Source: Candidatus Latescibacterota bacterium
GTDB lineage: Bacteria; JAAXHH01
Length of the DNA: 64,000 nt
Direction of reading: 5' to 3'
Assembly: GCA_012270975.1 (NCBI GenBank)
Contig: JAAXHH010000141.1
Coordinates: 717,089 to 781,088, forward strand
A model generated the notes under the pieces. It had not been told where the DNA came from, made no database searches, and worked only from the letters and a program-made list of their open reading frames with translations. Positions 29,348 through 38,961 of this stretch are shown in pieces. How positions within the stretch are numbered: the first letter of the stretch is position 1; each line of letters begins with the position of its first letter. The position numbers and the translations under genes are program-made.

Positions 29348-31090
29348 TCATTTGCCGGGCTCCGTGCCCTGGCGCAGCGCTTCCATGAGACGAATCTTCT
29401 CGCGGACCGACTTCGCCTGGTCCGACCCGGGAAAGCGGTCCACGATGTCACGGTAGCGTTCGAGGGCTGTCTCCGGGTCGCCGAAACGCGTCTCGGCAAG
29501 CCAACCCAGGGCATAGAGCGCCCGCGGTGCGTATTCTCCGTCCGGATAACGACGGAGGACCTGTTCGTACAGTCCGCGCGCGGTGTCGGGCCGGTCCGCG
29601 TCGAACAGCAACCGCTCCGCCTCGGCAAACAACCGTTCTTCGGGAAGCTCCCCGTCGATCGGTTTCGACAGCACGATGGCCGCTTCCACGGCGTGATCCG
29701 TCCCGGGGTACCGCTCCGTAATGGTATCGTAAACGGAGTTCGCCCGCGCAGGATCACCTGCCACTTCGTCGAGGACCCAGGCTCGCGCGAAGGCCGCCTT
29801 GGCGGCGATGGAGGGATCGCCCGATTCGATTTCGATGGATCGATATTGACTCACCGCGGAATCGGCCATGTCCAGCTGGAACAGGTAGTGCTCGGCCAGT
29901 TGAAAGCGAATTCCGACCACGTTTTCCGCAAGCCCCGCCACATTCGAAGCATGATTCGGACCATCGTCTTCCCGCGCCTTCATCGATGCCAGCGCGTTCA
30001 GCATGTTTTCCAGATTATCGTTCAATCGGCGCAGCTCGCGTATGGCAAGGTTTTTTCTTTCCGCTTCATTGCCGACCCAGTAATCCCGCGGACTCTTGCG
30101 GAGCGCGTCCGCATAATACCGCTCCGCGAACTCCAGCCTGCCGGAGTTTCTGTACAGTTCGGCGAGTTCGTACATGGCCTGCGAAACTTCCGCGTCGTAG
30201 TCACGATCGTTTTCGAATTCGGATACCACGGTTACGTAGCGATACACCGCGGCTTCAACGTCTCCCAGACCGGCCTGGCAGGCGGCCATGGCCAGCATGA
30301 CTTCGGGGCGGTACCGGGCGTAATCGCGCTGTTCCAGCAACGATTCGTACACCTCGAGCGCGGCGCTGTGTACGCCCTGGCGGCGAAGGCTTTCGCCCAT
30401 CATGAATCCCGCCTGGTACCTCAGCTTCTTCGTCCGGGCCTGCCCGATGACCTGCTCGAAAAGGTCCCGCGCTCCGTCGAAGCGACTCAATTCGAGGCGG
30501 GATCGCGCGATGTAGTACAGGGCCTCCGCCTGACGGTCGTCACCGGGATGCGTCGCGAGGAAGGCTTCGAAACGCGTTACGGCCTCTTCGTACCGTCCGC
30601 TGTCGAAGGCGATCTCGCCTCTGAGCATGTAGGCTTCGGAAGACCGATCGCTGCCGGGGTATTCCCGGATGAAACGGTCCAGCAATTCATCGGCCTGGAC
30701 GGGATCGCCCGCGCCGAAGTGGCTCCTGCCCAGTGAAAAGAGACAGTGCGCAACAAGTTCGCTGTCGGGGAACAGTCTGAGCACCTGCTCATACCGACTG
30801 ATGGCCTGCAGATGCTGGCCCTGGATCGCCCGGGCGTCGCCGATCAGGACCAGCGCGTCATCGACCAGAGAGCTTCCGGGGTGATCCCGCAAGACAAGGC
30901 CGGCGTTTTCGATGGCGAGTTCGTAGGAGGCGACGGCCAGGGGAGGGATACTGCCATCGGGCGTTTGCTGGTTGAGCCGTATACGCTCCCCTTCCTCAAA
31001 CGCCTTCCTGGCGTTGTAAAAGGTATTGTAGTACGCGCACCCGAAAATCACGCACGCGAAAGCAAGCAGGATCAACGAGGTTTTGCGCAT
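29348..31090 (-). CDS. TPR-repeat lipoprotein
   Basis: About 580 residues. A lipoprotein signal (hydrophobic LILLAFACVIFGC) is followed by Cys and an aromatic-rich AYYNTFYNARKAF, typical of TPR lipoproteins in the FCB group. The mature part consists of many tetratricopeptide repeats, with repeated patterns such as ALYALGWLAE, LYYIARSRLE, LFSLGRSHFGAGD and LRRYPDGEYAPRAL. It resembles BamD/CpoB-type envelope scaffolds but is much longer. The start is ATG 31090; the GTG at 31099 lies inside the upstream stop. It is tightly linked to the atypical response regulator. Confidence 0.88.
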   Translation of the reverse strand: MRKTSLILLAFACVIFGCAYYNTFYNARKAFEEGERIRLNQQTPDGSIPPLAVASYELAIENAGLVLRDHPGSSLVDDALVLIGDARAIQGQHLQAISRYEQVLRLFPDSELVAHCLFSLGRSHFGAGDPVQADELLDRFIREYPGSDRSSEAYMLRGEIAFDSGRYEEAVTRFEAFLATHPGDDRQAEALYYIARSRLELSRFDGARDLFEQVIGQARTKKLRYQAGFMMGESLRRQGVHSAALEVYESLLEQRDYARYRPEVMLAMAACQAGLGDVEAAVYRYVTVVSEFENDRDYDAEVSQAMYELAELYRNSGRLEFAERYYADALRKSPRDYWVGNEAERKNLAIRELRRLNDNLENMLNALASMKAREDDGPNHASNVAGLAENVVGIRFQLAEHYLFQLDMADSAVSQYRSIEIESGDPSIAAKAAFARAWVLDEVAGDPARANSVYDTITERYPGTDHAVEAAIVLSKPIDGELPEERLFAEAERLLFDADRPDTARGLYEQVLRRYPDGEYAPRALYALGWLAETRFGDPETALERYRDIVDRFPGSDQAKSVREKIRLMEALRQGTEPGK

Positions 31091-31091
31091 G

Positions 31092-31790
31092 TCAGTCACC
31101 GAACTTGTACCCGACGCCCCGGACGGTCGTGATGATATGCACGCCGTGGCGCTCGATCTTCATTCGCAGCCGCCTCACGTGCACATCCACGGTCCGCGTA
31201 CCGCTGAAGTAATCGTATCCCCAGACGGCGGTCAGCAGTTCATCCCGCGTGAACACCCGTCCCCTGTGTCGGGCCAGATGTTTGAGCAGATCGTATTCCT
31301 TGAGCGTCAGGTCGATCGCCTTGCCCCGGATCGTAACTTCGTAGTTGCCCAGGTTGATCAGCAGGTCCCCCCACACGATCATATCCTGAATCTGCACGCT
31401 GTGGCGGCGCCAGAGGACGTTCTTGATACGCAGATCGAACTCGCGGAGATTGTACGGCGCGCAGATGAAATCGTCGACCCCCCGGGTGACGTCGAGATCA
31501 CCGATGGCGTCACAGCCGGTCAGGACGATTACCGCGGGGGCCTGCCGGAACTGCCTCGACTGCAATTCATCCATCACAAAAGGGATATCCGACCTTGGCC
31601 GGTCCGTATGGATGAGCAGTACATCCGATTCGGGAATCCGCGCGTGGATGTCTTCAACGACGGTGTAATGCAGTTCCGTCAGCGGGTAACCCGCGCCGCT
31701 CAGCCACCTGATCAGCGGTGCGACGGGTTCCTGCCGGGCAATCAGAATCGTTATTCGAGGAAGCCCGTTTCCGCTAAGTCTAACGGTCAT
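31092..31790 (-). CDS. OmpR/PhoB-type regulator with degenerate receiver domain
   Basis: A 232-residue protein. The C-terminal winged helix is intact (LTLKEYDLLKHLARH, VFTRDELLTAVWGYDY, RTVDVHVRRLRMKIE, TTVRGVGYKF), so it should bind DNA. The N-terminal receiver fold has lost the phosphorylation site. The usual Asp pair after strand 1 is Ala18-Arg19, the phospho-acceptor position is His61, and the Lys-Pro pair is Ala111-Pro112. Regulation is therefore likely independent of phosphorylation, as in other pseudo-receiver regulators. No histidine kinase gene is nearby. It overlaps the TPR lipoprotein region and lies 70 bases downstream of ssb. Confidence 0.88.
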   Translation of the reverse strand: MTVRLSGNGLPRITILIARQEPVAPLIRWLSGAGYPLTELHYTVVEDIHARIPESDVLLIHTDRPRSDIPFVMDELQSRQFRQAPAVIVLTGCDAIGDLDVTRGVDDFICAPYNLREFDLRIKNVLWRRHSVQIQDMIVWGDLLINLGNYEVTIRGKAIDLTLKEYDLLKHLARHRGRVFTRDELLTAVWGYDYFSGTRTVDVHVRRLRMKIERHGVHIITTVRGVGYKFGD

Positions 31791-31860
31791 GGGTGCTCAC
31801 TACAGGCCCACGTGGGAAGGAGCGACCGGTTGCGAAGAACGGACTTTACCTCGAATGGAG

Positions 31861-32298
31861 TCAGAACGGGAGGTCGTCGTCAGCCTCTGACTCAGATGCG
31901 GAAGGCAGCGCTCCCGGCGCGGTGCTGTCGATTCCCCCGGGCGCGTCCGATGCAGGTTCATTCTGCTGGCGGGCACTCAGCATTTGCATCTCGTTCGCTA
32001 CGATCTCGGTCGTATATCGTTTCATCCCGTTCTGGTCCTCCCAGGAACGGGTTTGAAGCCGTCCTTCAACGTACACCGGAGCGCCTTTCTTGAGATATTG
32101 GCCACAGATCTCCGCCAGTTTCGAAAAGGCTACGATCCGGTGCCATTCCGTTTCTTCCCGCCGTTCACCGTCCTGCGTGTTCCAGTGGCGCGTGGTGGCC
32201 ATTCGGAAATTGACCACGGCACGGCCGGACGGCGTGTACCTCAACTCGGGATCCGCGCCCAGATTGCCGATGAGAATGACTTTATTTAAACTGGCCAT
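31861..32298 (-). CDS. ssb: Single-stranded DNA-binding protein
   Basis: OB-fold protein protecting single-stranded DNA in replication and repair. The N-terminus ([18 protein letters not shown]) and [19 protein letters not shown] are canonical. The flexible tail ends in the acidic tip DDDLPF, which recruits partner proteins. It is 145 residues long with GAAGGAG before the ATG. It is usually next to rpsF/rpsR, but not here. Confidence 0.96.
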   Translation of the reverse strand: MASLNKVILIGNLGADPELRYTPSGRAVVNFRMATTRHWNTQDGERREETEWHRIVAFSKLAEICGQYLKKGAPVYVEGRLQTRSWEDQNGMKRYTTEIVANEMQMLSARQQNEPASDAPGGIDSTAPGALPSASESEADDDLPF

Positions 32299-32333
32299 CA
32301 GGGTTGCTCCTTCTATAAAAAATGAATGGAATG

Positions 32334-32362
32334 AGTATAGCGCGACACATACGGCAAGTCAA
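32334..32362 (-). promoter_or_regulatory. Promoter of ssb
   Basis: TTGACT - 17 bases - TATACT on the minus strand, about 35 bases before the ssb start, close to consensus. Confidence 0.7.
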
Positions 32363-32557
32363 GCGAATTTACCTTGTGATACCGGACAGTCGCGCAGGAC
32401 AAAACAGCTTGCTTCTCCTTGGTACCGCGCGGTATATTCACTTAGTCGCGGGACCCTTGAAGAATATCGTAGAAAACATCGTAAACTTCATCGTCGGGAC
32501 CCGTAACCGGTCTCGTCGGAACGCCCTGCCCCGGTCCGTTTTCCGCCGGATTGGCCC

Positions 32558-33784
32558 ATGACCCTCCCGGTTCACCTCTACCGATACGTTTTAAAAGCGC
32601 ATATCGGACCATTTCTGTTTTCCTTCGTGATCATCACGTTCATCCTCGTGATGGACATCATTTTCCAGATCGCCGACCTCATCATCGGAAAGAACCTCGA
32701 CCTGTTTATCGTGCTCGAGGTGTTTGTGCTCAACCTGGCCTGGATCGTCGCTGTTTCGGTTCCCATGTCCGTACTGGTCGCCACGCTCATGGCCTTCGGC
32801 CGGCTCTCGGCCGATAACGAAGTCACGGCATTCAAGGCGGGAGGCGTCAGTTTCTTCCAGATGGTTTCACCGATCCTGGTCTCCGGCCTCCTCCTGGGCA
32901 GTTGCCATTTGTACTTCATGGACGTCATTCTGCCAGAAGCCAACTACAGGGCGCGGTCGCTCATGAACGATATCCACCGGGCGCGGCCGACGCTGCTCTT
33001 CACCGAGGGCATATTCATGAAGGACATTCCGGGTTACAGCATATTGATCGACCGGGTCAATCCGAGAAACAACGAGATTTACAGTATCACCATCTACGAG
33101 ACGGAGAACCTGCGCGTCCCGCGCCTCATGACGGCCAGGTCCGGTGAATTCCACGTCAACGAGACGGGCAGCCGGCTCGATCTCATGCTTTACGACGGTG
33201 AACTGCTGCAACAGGACGAAGCTACCGGGCGTTACTTCAAGGAAATTTTCGAGCGGCAGCGGTTTTCGATTCGAACCACGCCGAGCGGCGTGCAGCGATC
33301 GGTGGCGGGAACCCGGAGCGACCGCGAGTTGAACATCGAAATGATGCGCAAGAAGATCGATGACTGGCAGCGGGAGATCGACGAGGTCGCGGTGCATCTC
33401 GTACCCGGACCGGTTCCTTCGGAGGCGAAGACGGATTCCGTCGAAGCGGCCAGGGCCATGGCGGAGCGGACGATCTCGTTGAAGCAGCGTCAGAAGAACA
33501 GCTACGTCGTGGAAATCCACAAGAAGTACGCCATTTCGGCGGCGTGTCTCGTCTTCGTGCTGATCGGCGCGCCGCTGGGGGTACGCCTTCGCCGCGGCAC
33601 CATCGGCGTGAGCGTCGGCGTCAGCCTATGCTTCTTCCTGCTGTACTGGGCATGCCTGCTCGGCGGCGAGGAACTGGCGGACCGCGACCTGTTCGATCCG
33701 ATCTGGGCGATGTGGGCGGCGAATATCGTCATAGGCGTTCCCGGAGCCGTCCTGGTCTGGGGCACCGGCAGGGACCGCATCTGA
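32558..33784 (+). CDS. lptF: LptF-like LPS export permease
   Basis: One of the two inner-membrane permeases of the LptBFG ABC transporter that extracts lipopolysaccharide. It has three N-terminal transmembrane helices (to about residue 125), a periplasmic jellyroll domain, then three C-terminal helices from about residue 310. The coupling segment AFGRLSADNEVTAFKAGGVS is characteristic. A charged stretch (about residues 250-300) is longer than in E. coli. The assignment as LptF rather than LptG follows gene order. LptB is not nearby. Confidence 0.9.
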   Translation: MTLPVHLYRYVLKAHIGPFLFSFVIITFILVMDIIFQIADLIIGKNLDLFIVLEVFVLNLAWIVAVSVPMSVLVATLMAFGRLSADNEVTAFKAGGVSFFQMVSPILVSGLLLGSCHLYFMDVILPEANYRARSLMNDIHRARPTLLFTEGIFMKDIPGYSILIDRVNPRNNEIYSITIYETENLRVPRLMTARSGEFHVNETGSRLDLMLYDGELLQQDEATGRYFKEIFERQRFSIRTTPSGVQRSVAGTRSDRELNIEMMRKKIDDWQREIDEVAVHLVPGPVPSEAKTDSVEAARAMAERTISLKQRQKNSYVVEIHKKYAISAACLVFVLIGAPLGVRLRRGTIGVSVGVSLCFFLLYWACLLGGEELADRDLFDPIWAMWAANIVIGVPGAVLVWGTGRDRI

Positions 33785-33821
33785 CGATCATGGTTCGCAA
33801 TCACCGGAGGAATGCCGTTTC

Positions 33822-34904
33822 ATGTCCCTGATCACCCGGTACGTGCTTCGCCTGTTCATGACCGCCATCGCCGCCAGCCTGGTCGCCTTCGTCAGCATTT
33901 TCTTCGTCGTAGATCTCATCGAGCAGCTGGACCGTTTCCTGGATCGCAACGTGGCGCCGGGATACATCGCGCTCTACTACGTCTATTACCTTCCGTATAT
34001 CTTCGTACTCACGATCCCCGTCAGTCTGCTGCTCGCCAGCCTGTACACCTTCGGCCAAATGACCAGGCTGGGCGAGTTGACGGCCATGAAAGCCTCGGGA
34101 CTGAGTCTGTACCGGCTGCTGCGGCCCCTGCTCCTCGTGAGCGCCGTGATCAGCGCGTGCCTGTTCTGGGCAGGTGAATGGCTGGTGCCCCACACGAGCA
34201 TGAAAAGGGCGGAAATCCAATCGGAACACGTGGACCTGCAGGGAGGCGAAGGGCAGCACGTCCGGCACGACGTGTATTTCAGGGGAGAGGGAGGACGACA
34301 GTTCTTTATCCGCGTATTCGACGGACACCGCGCGGAAGGCACCGGGGTATGCGTCACCGAGTTCCGGGGCGGCTCTGTTTCCAGCGTGCTCACGGCGGAA
34401 AGCGCAGCCTGGTCGGACGGGCGCTGGCTGCTTTCCAACGGGGTGGAACGACAGTTTCAGATCGGCGGCGGCCTGTCCGGATTCACCTCGTTCGCCGCGT
34501 TGGAACCCGACGGATGGGTGGAAACGCCGGAGGATTTTCTGCGCGGACAGAAACGACCCGAGGAGATGAGCTACGGCGAACTCGAACAGCTGATACAGAA
34601 CGTCCAGCGCGGCGGAGGGGACGTGCAGGGCTACCTGGTGGACCTCAACCTGAAGATCGCCTTTCCCTCCGCGAGCCTGATCATCGTACTGCTGGGAGGC
34701 GCGCTGGCCTCCCACCTGAGACGCGGCGGCGTGGCGGTGGGATTCGCCCTGAGCATTGGGATCTGTTTCGTCTACTGGGGACTGCTGCGTTTCGCACAGG
34801 CCTTCGGACACGCCGGTTTACTGCCGCCCATGGCAGCGGCATGGGGTGCCAATGGCCTCTTCGGATTACTGGCTCTTGTCCTGCTGGTACGGGCGCCGAA
34901 GTGA
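33822..34904 (+). CDS. lptG: LptG-like LPS export permease
   Basis: The second permease of the Lpt transporter, 360 residues. The topology is again three helices, a periplasmic beta-jellyroll and three helices. The coupling motif is TFGQMTRLGELTAMKASGLS. GGAGGA lies ten bases before the ATG. It is 37 bases after lptF and surely co-transcribed with it. Confidence 0.92.
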   Translation: MSLITRYVLRLFMTAIAASLVAFVSIFFVVDLIEQLDRFLDRNVAPGYIALYYVYYLPYIFVLTIPVSLLLASLYTFGQMTRLGELTAMKASGLSLYRLLRPLLLVSAVISACLFWAGEWLVPHTSMKRAEIQSEHVDLQGGEGQHVRHDVYFRGEGGRQFFIRVFDGHRAEGTGVCVTEFRGGSVSSVLTAESAAWSDGRWLLSNGVERQFQIGGGLSGFTSFAALEPDGWVETPEDFLRGQKRPEEMSYGELEQLIQNVQRGGGDVQGYLVDLNLKIAFPSASLIIVLLGGALASHLRRGGVAVGFALSIGICFVYWGLLRFAQAFGHAGLLPPMAAAWGANGLFGLLALVLLVRAPK

Positions 34905-35016
34905 GACCGGTGCCGTGCGGAAACGTGGTCGCGGGCCAGCCGGGTCGGCCAAATCGACCTGACGCGATGGACCAGCCGTCGCCGCCTGACCGGCCTACGG
35001 GACAACCCCATTCGGC

Positions 35017-36159
35017 TCAGGCGTGGTTCCTGAGCTCCTCCGCCTTGTCGCAGTTTTCCCAGGTAAATCCCGCCTCGTCCCGGCCGAAATGACCGTAAGA
35101 CGCCGTCGGACCGTAGATCGGCCGGCGCAGGTCAAGGCTTTCGATGATCCCCTGGGGCGTCAGGTCGAAGTGCTTGCGGATCAGGCGCGTGATTTCCAGG
35201 TCTTCGACTGTGCCGGTGCCGTAGGTGTTGACGTTGACCGAGACGGGTTCGGCCACGCCGATGACGTAGGCGAGCTGGATCTCGCATTTCCCGGCCAGCC
35301 CCGCGGCTACGACGTTCTTGGCCACGTAGCGCGCGGCATAGGAAGCCGAGCGGTCCACCTTGGTCGGGTCTTTTCCGGAATACGCCCCGCCGCCGTGGCG
35401 GCAATACCCGCCGTACGTGTCCACGATGATCTTCCGGCCCGTCAAGCCGGCGTCGCCCTGCGGTCCCCCGGTAACAAAACGGCCTGTAGCGTTGACGTGA
35501 TACTTTATCCGCCCCGGATCGATCAGCTCCGCCGGCAGCGCGGGGGCGATCACCTCGTTGACGACATCCTCCCTGATCCGGTCGTTTGAGACATCCGGAT
35601 CGTGCTGGGCGGCGATCACCACCGTATCGATCCGACTGGGACGGCCATCCACGTATTCCACCGTGACCTGGGATTTTCCGTCCGGGCGCAGGTAAGGCGC
35701 GACGCCGTTCTTCCGGATCGCCGCGAGGTTCCTGGTCAGCCTGTGGGCCAGGGTGATGGGCAGGGGCATCATCTCGGGCGTCTCGTCGGTCGCGTAGCCG
35801 AACATCATGCCCTGGTCGCCCGCGCCCTGCCGGTCCACCCCCATGGCGATGTCGGCCGACTGCTGGTCGAGGGATACGACTACGCCGCAGGACTCCCAGT
35901 CCAGTCCGAAACCGGCGTCGGTATACCCGATTGACTTGACCGTTTCACGCGCCACGCTTTGAACATCGACCGAACCCGCCGTCGTGATCTCGCCGCCGAC
36001 GAGCACCAGGCCCGTGGTGACGAACGTCTCGCAGGCCACACGGGAATAGGGGTCCTGTTCGATGACGGCGTCCAGCACGGCGTCGGAAATCTGGTCGGCG
36101 ACCTTGTCGGGATGGCCTTCGGTAACAGATTCGGAAGTAAAGAGGTAACCAGGTGTCAT
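35017..36159 (-). CDS. metK: S-adenosylmethionine synthetase
   Basis: Makes SAM from methionine and ATP. Signatures are [18 protein letters not shown] (ATP site), [12 protein letters not shown] and the P-loop-like [17 protein letters not shown]. At 380 residues it is full length. TAGGAG lies eight bases before the ATG. No SAM riboswitch was recognised in the 69-base gap upstream. Confidence 0.97.
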   Translation of the reverse strand: MTPGYLFTSESVTEGHPDKVADQISDAVLDAVIEQDPYSRVACETFVTTGLVLVGGEITTAGSVDVQSVARETVKSIGYTDAGFGLDWESCGVVVSLDQQSADIAMGVDRQGAGDQGMMFGYATDETPEMMPLPITLAHRLTRNLAAIRKNGVAPYLRPDGKSQVTVEYVDGRPSRIDTVVIAAQHDPDVSNDRIREDVVNEVIAPALPAELIDPGRIKYHVNATGRFVTGGPQGDAGLTGRKIIVDTYGGYCRHGGGAYSGKDPTKVDRSASYAARYVAKNVVAAGLAGKCEIQLAYVIGVAEPVSVNVNTYGTGTVEDLEITRLIRKHFDLTPQGIIESLDLRRPIYGPTASYGHFGRDEAGFTWENCDKAEELRNHA

Positions 36160-36228
36160 GCGTCAGGCTCCTAATGAACTACATGCGGATCGGGTACGAT
36201 CGATTCCGGTATGTGGTCAGAGGTACGA

Positions 36229-37206
36229 TCAGACGAAAACCTCGCAGCGCGCGCCGGCGGTCGCCCGTTGTACCCGGTCGGCCAGGATGGCGTGCGGCGT
36301 GACGATGGATCCCCGGAGGTCGCAGTTTTCGATCCGGGCGTGGGCTCCGATGGTGGCGTCGCGGACGATAGTGCGCGCGACAGAGGCCCGGGACGAGACG
36401 GCGACGTGGGGACCGACGACGGATCGGTGGATCCGGGCGTCGGACGCGATGTCGACGGGCGGGATGATCACGCTGCCGGGTATACTGCAGGTCCCGCCGT
36501 TCAGGTCGAGCAGCCGCCTGTTGGCCGCCAGCAGCCGGTCCGGCGTGCCGCAGTCATACCAGTCGTCGACTTCGAAAGGCGACAGGTGCTCGCCCTGGTC
36601 CACCATCCACTGCAGGGCGTCCGTCAGCTGGTACTCGTTGCGGGTCTTCCGGCCGGATCGCACGAGGCTTTCCAGCCCCGCCATGAGCGGCGCGGCCCGG
36701 GAGAAATAGTAAATCCCGGCGATCGCGAGATTTGAAACCGGGCGATCGGGTTTTTCCACCAGCCGGGTGATCCGGTCGCCCTCGACCTCCACCAGTCCGT
36801 AGCGGCTCAGATCGCCTTCGACCCGCTTGACGCCGATGGCGTTGCCCGGCGGTTTTCCGCCCAGGAACGTGTAATCCGAGAGATAGATGACATCGCCCAG
36901 TACGATCAGGACGGGCGTGTCGTCCACGAAGGACCGGCACTGGTACACGGCGTGGCCGATTCCAAGAGGCTCGTGTTGCACGACGTACCGGGCTTCGAGG
37001 TCTTCGCGCCGATCGACGAACCGGCGGATGGCGTCTCCCGACGGGGAGATGACCAGCACGACCTCGCGGATCCCCAGGCCCGCGACCTGGTCGAGGATGT
37101 ATTCGAGTACCGGCTTCCCCGCGACGGGGACCATGGCCTTGGGGGTTTCGAGCGTGATCGGGCGCAATCGGCTGCCGCTGCCGGCGACGGGAATAATGGC
37201 TTTCAT
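36229..37206 (-). CDS. Sugar-1-phosphate nucleotidyltransferase with left-handed beta-helix tail
   Basis: The N-terminal Rossmann-like pyrophosphorylase domain carries GSGSRLRPITLETPKAMVPV and the VLGDVIYLSD metal-binding Asp. The C-terminal ~75 residues are hexapeptide-type repeats (SIPGSVIIPPVDIASDARIH..., then IGAHARIENCDL). The architecture is like glucose-1-phosphate thymidylyl/uridylyltransferases of the GlmU/GalU-RfbA group with an LbH tail. The nucleotide and sugar are not determined. AAGGGAG precedes the ATG. It probably supplies envelope polysaccharide precursors. Confidence 0.9.
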   Translation of the reverse strand: MKAIIPVAGSGSRLRPITLETPKAMVPVAGKPVLEYILDQVAGLGIREVVLVISPSGDAIRRFVDRREDLEARYVVQHEPLGIGHAVYQCRSFVDDTPVLIVLGDVIYLSDYTFLGGKPPGNAIGVKRVEGDLSRYGLVEVEGDRITRLVEKPDRPVSNLAIAGIYYFSRAAPLMAGLESLVRSGRKTRNEYQLTDALQWMVDQGEHLSPFEVDDWYDCGTPDRLLAANRRLLDLNGGTCSIPGSVIIPPVDIASDARIHRSVVGPHVAVSSRASVARTIVRDATIGAHARIENCDLRGSIVTPHAILADRVQRATAGARCEVFV

Positions 37207-37231
37207 GTAACTCCCTTGCGTATGCGCCCTC

Positions 37232-37252
37232 TCCCGGCGGAGCGCGCCGGGA
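37232..37252. terminator. Perfect hairpin between the nucleotidyltransferase and the MutL/DUF6754 operon
   Basis: 8-bp stem TCCCGGCG / CGCCGGGA with a five-base loop, 26 bases upstream of the nucleotidyltransferase start and about 120 bases past the end of the seven-gene operon. There is no T-tract. It may be a Rho-assisted end or a leader structure. Confidence 0.35.
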
Positions 37253-37374
37253 CCGAATCGAACGGTTCAGTAAGAAACAGGGGCGCATGGCCGTGCGCAA
37301 CAGAAATCATGGGGGTCGGCACCGGTCCCGTCTTGGAAAATCGCGGAGACGTATCGCCGATCGATCGGTATCGG

Positions 37375-38049
37375 CTAGAAGATCGTGCCGATCCACGCGC
37401 CCAAGGCTTCCATTCTGCCGGTGAGCAGGGAAATGCGGGCCATGACCGTGTACCCGAAGGCGGCTCCGAAGGTCACCATCAACACCCAGATGCCCGCCCG
37501 GGAGACACGTCCCAGCATACCCTTGTGTTCCAGTGAAAAGAAGAAGTACACGAGGCCGCAGATCACGCCCAGGACGAGGACGCTGTGCGAGAAGCTGGCA
37601 CCCCAGAGGAGGTTTCCGGCCTGGTCGAAGACCATCAGGGGAATCATGGTGCTTTCGACCTGAATGATGAAATCGGAATCGAGAAACCGGGGCAGGTTGA
37701 ATCCCGCCGATCCGCCGACGATGAAGGCCAGGGCCCAGCGGCTGAGCCAGGCCCACCGGTCGATCAGGCGGGTGAGCAGCAGCAGGCCGAAGACGGCGGG
37801 GATGAGGTAGTAGTAGTCCGGCGACCGGCCCACTGCCCCGGGCACGACGCCCGACATGAGCGATGGGAACAGCTTGCCGAGCAGATTCGGCACCAGGTGG
37901 TCCCAGAACCCGACGGCCATCAGGTAAGCGGCCGAAACGCCGACGAACAGGTGTTCGGCGAACCTGTAGAAGGGATTGTCCCGGTAAAGGAAACTGAGGA
38001 TCATCAGCGTGAGGGCCGCGTCGATCCAGAGCATCAGCGTTACGTCCAT
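37375..38049 (-). CDS. Polytopic membrane protein, gene 7 of the MutL/DUF6754 operon
   Basis: 224 residues with about six hydrophobic segments, starting with MLWIDAALTLMILSFLYRDNPFYRFAEH. A conserved-looking FYRFAEHLFVGVSAAYL stretch follows helix 1. No catalytic motif is recognised. AAAGGA before ATG 38049 sets the start; the longer frame would include the minisatellite. It lies 22 bases after the preceding operon gene and is the last gene of the run. It is probably a structural membrane component. Confidence 0.82.
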   Translation of the reverse strand: MDVTLMLWIDAALTLMILSFLYRDNPFYRFAEHLFVGVSAAYLMAVGFWDHLVPNLLGKLFPSLMSGVVPGAVGRSPDYYYLIPAVFGLLLLTRLIDRWAWLSRWALAFIVGGSAGFNLPRFLDSDFIIQVESTMIPLMVFDQAGNLLWGASFSHSVLVLGVICGLVYFFFSLEHKGMLGRVSRAGIWVLMVTFGAAFGYTVMARISLLTGRMEALGAWIGTIF

Positions 38050-38071
38050 AAAAAGTCCTTTATGGCCGGCG

Positions 38072-38959
38072 TCACGACCGCCCTCCCCGCCCCGTTCGGC
38101 CTGCCCGGCCTGCCCGGCCAGACCGGCCAAGGAAGTAGGCCAGGTTGCCCAGCAGGACCAGCAGGACGATCAGGACGTGGGTCACGACCTGGGGACCCAT
38201 GCGCATGGTGGCCTCCATCGTGGCGTTCCGGTAGGCCGGATACCGGTCCACCAGGGCGGACTCGTACTCGGAAGCCCCTTTGAGGCCGCCCATGAGGCCG
38301 ACCAGTTGCTGGGGATAGTAGGGATAGAGTTCCGGCGCCACCACGGCCGTGCCGCCTCCCATGACGGGAATCCCCGCGATGTCGCCCGCGAACTGGATCC
38401 ACTCCTTCAGTCCCGGGTCCCCCGCGGTCAGGCTCAGGATGATGACGTAGTCCACCATCTCGTCCACGTCCGCGGTTATGGGCAGGTCGTCGAGGGGCGT
38501 GCCCTCCGCGTCGGCGTTGACCAGCGTCCTGAAGTTGACCACCATGGTGTTGATCGCGCCGCCCAGACCGGCCTTGTACCCCAGGTTCACGTAGTCCCGC
38601 CCGTACGCCTTGTCCGGGAACTCCACGGGCAGCAGGTTGTCCGTAATCTTCTTGATCTGCCCCACCCCTTCGGGGAACAGGGTGAAGAAGGACACCTCGT
38701 GGCCGCGGGTCATCGTATGCCGCACGAGGGCCTTCGCCATGGGGTCCAGCTCGGGCGCGGTGTCCGGACCGTAGTCGAAGGAAAGGAACACCCGCGATCC
38801 GGACGGAAGCCGTTCCACGGTGTCGAAGATCGACTGGACGATGGGCGTGGGGCTGTCCTGGAAGCGGGGTTTCAGGAGCAGGGGGATGCAGACCGCCGCC
38901 CCGATGAGCAGGAAGATGATCCGGCGGTCGATCTGCAGGATGGAATCGGGTATCCGCAT
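38072..38959 (-). CDS. Bitopic membrane protein with Rossmann-like middle, gene 6 of the MutL/DUF6754 operon
   Basis: 295 residues. An N-terminal transmembrane helix (about residues 14-28) precedes a domain of about 210 residues with strand-helix alternation (RVFLSFDYGPDTAPEL, HEVSFFTLFPEG, VDYVIILSLTAGDPGLKEW). A C-terminal helix (VLIVLLVLLGNLAYFLG) ends in a Gly-Arg-rich tail encoded beside the minisatellite. I do not recognise the family. The start at ATG 38959 is chosen because GGGGAG lies seven bases upstream. Only two bases separate it from gene 5. Confidence 0.82.
   Translation of the reverse strand: MRIPDSILQIDRRIIFLLIGAAVCIPLLLKPRFQDSPTPIVQSIFDTVERLPSGSRVFLSFDYGPDTAPELDPMAKALVRHTMTRGHEVSFFTLFPEGVGQIKKITDNLLPVEFPDKAYGRDYVNLGYKAGLGGAINTMVVNFRTLVNADAEGTPLDDLPITADVDEMVDYVIILSLTAGDPGLKEWIQFAGDIAGIPVMGGGTAVVAPELYPYYPQQLVGLMGGLKGASEYESALVDRYPAYRNATMEATMRMGPQVVTHVLIVLLVLLGNLAYFLGRSGRAGRAGRTGRGGRS
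38095..38130. repeat. 9-bp minisatellite copy near an operon gene end
   Basis: On the minus strand, units of the form GCCGGGCAG repeat with a 9-base period, overlapping the C-terminal codons of operon gene 6. It is translated there as a Gly-Arg-Ala-rich tail. Confidence 0.7.
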
Positions 38960-38961
38960 GC

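Noticed and set aside
36160..36228. SAM riboswitch upstream of metK
   Set aside because: The gap is only 69 bases and shows none of the expected helices.
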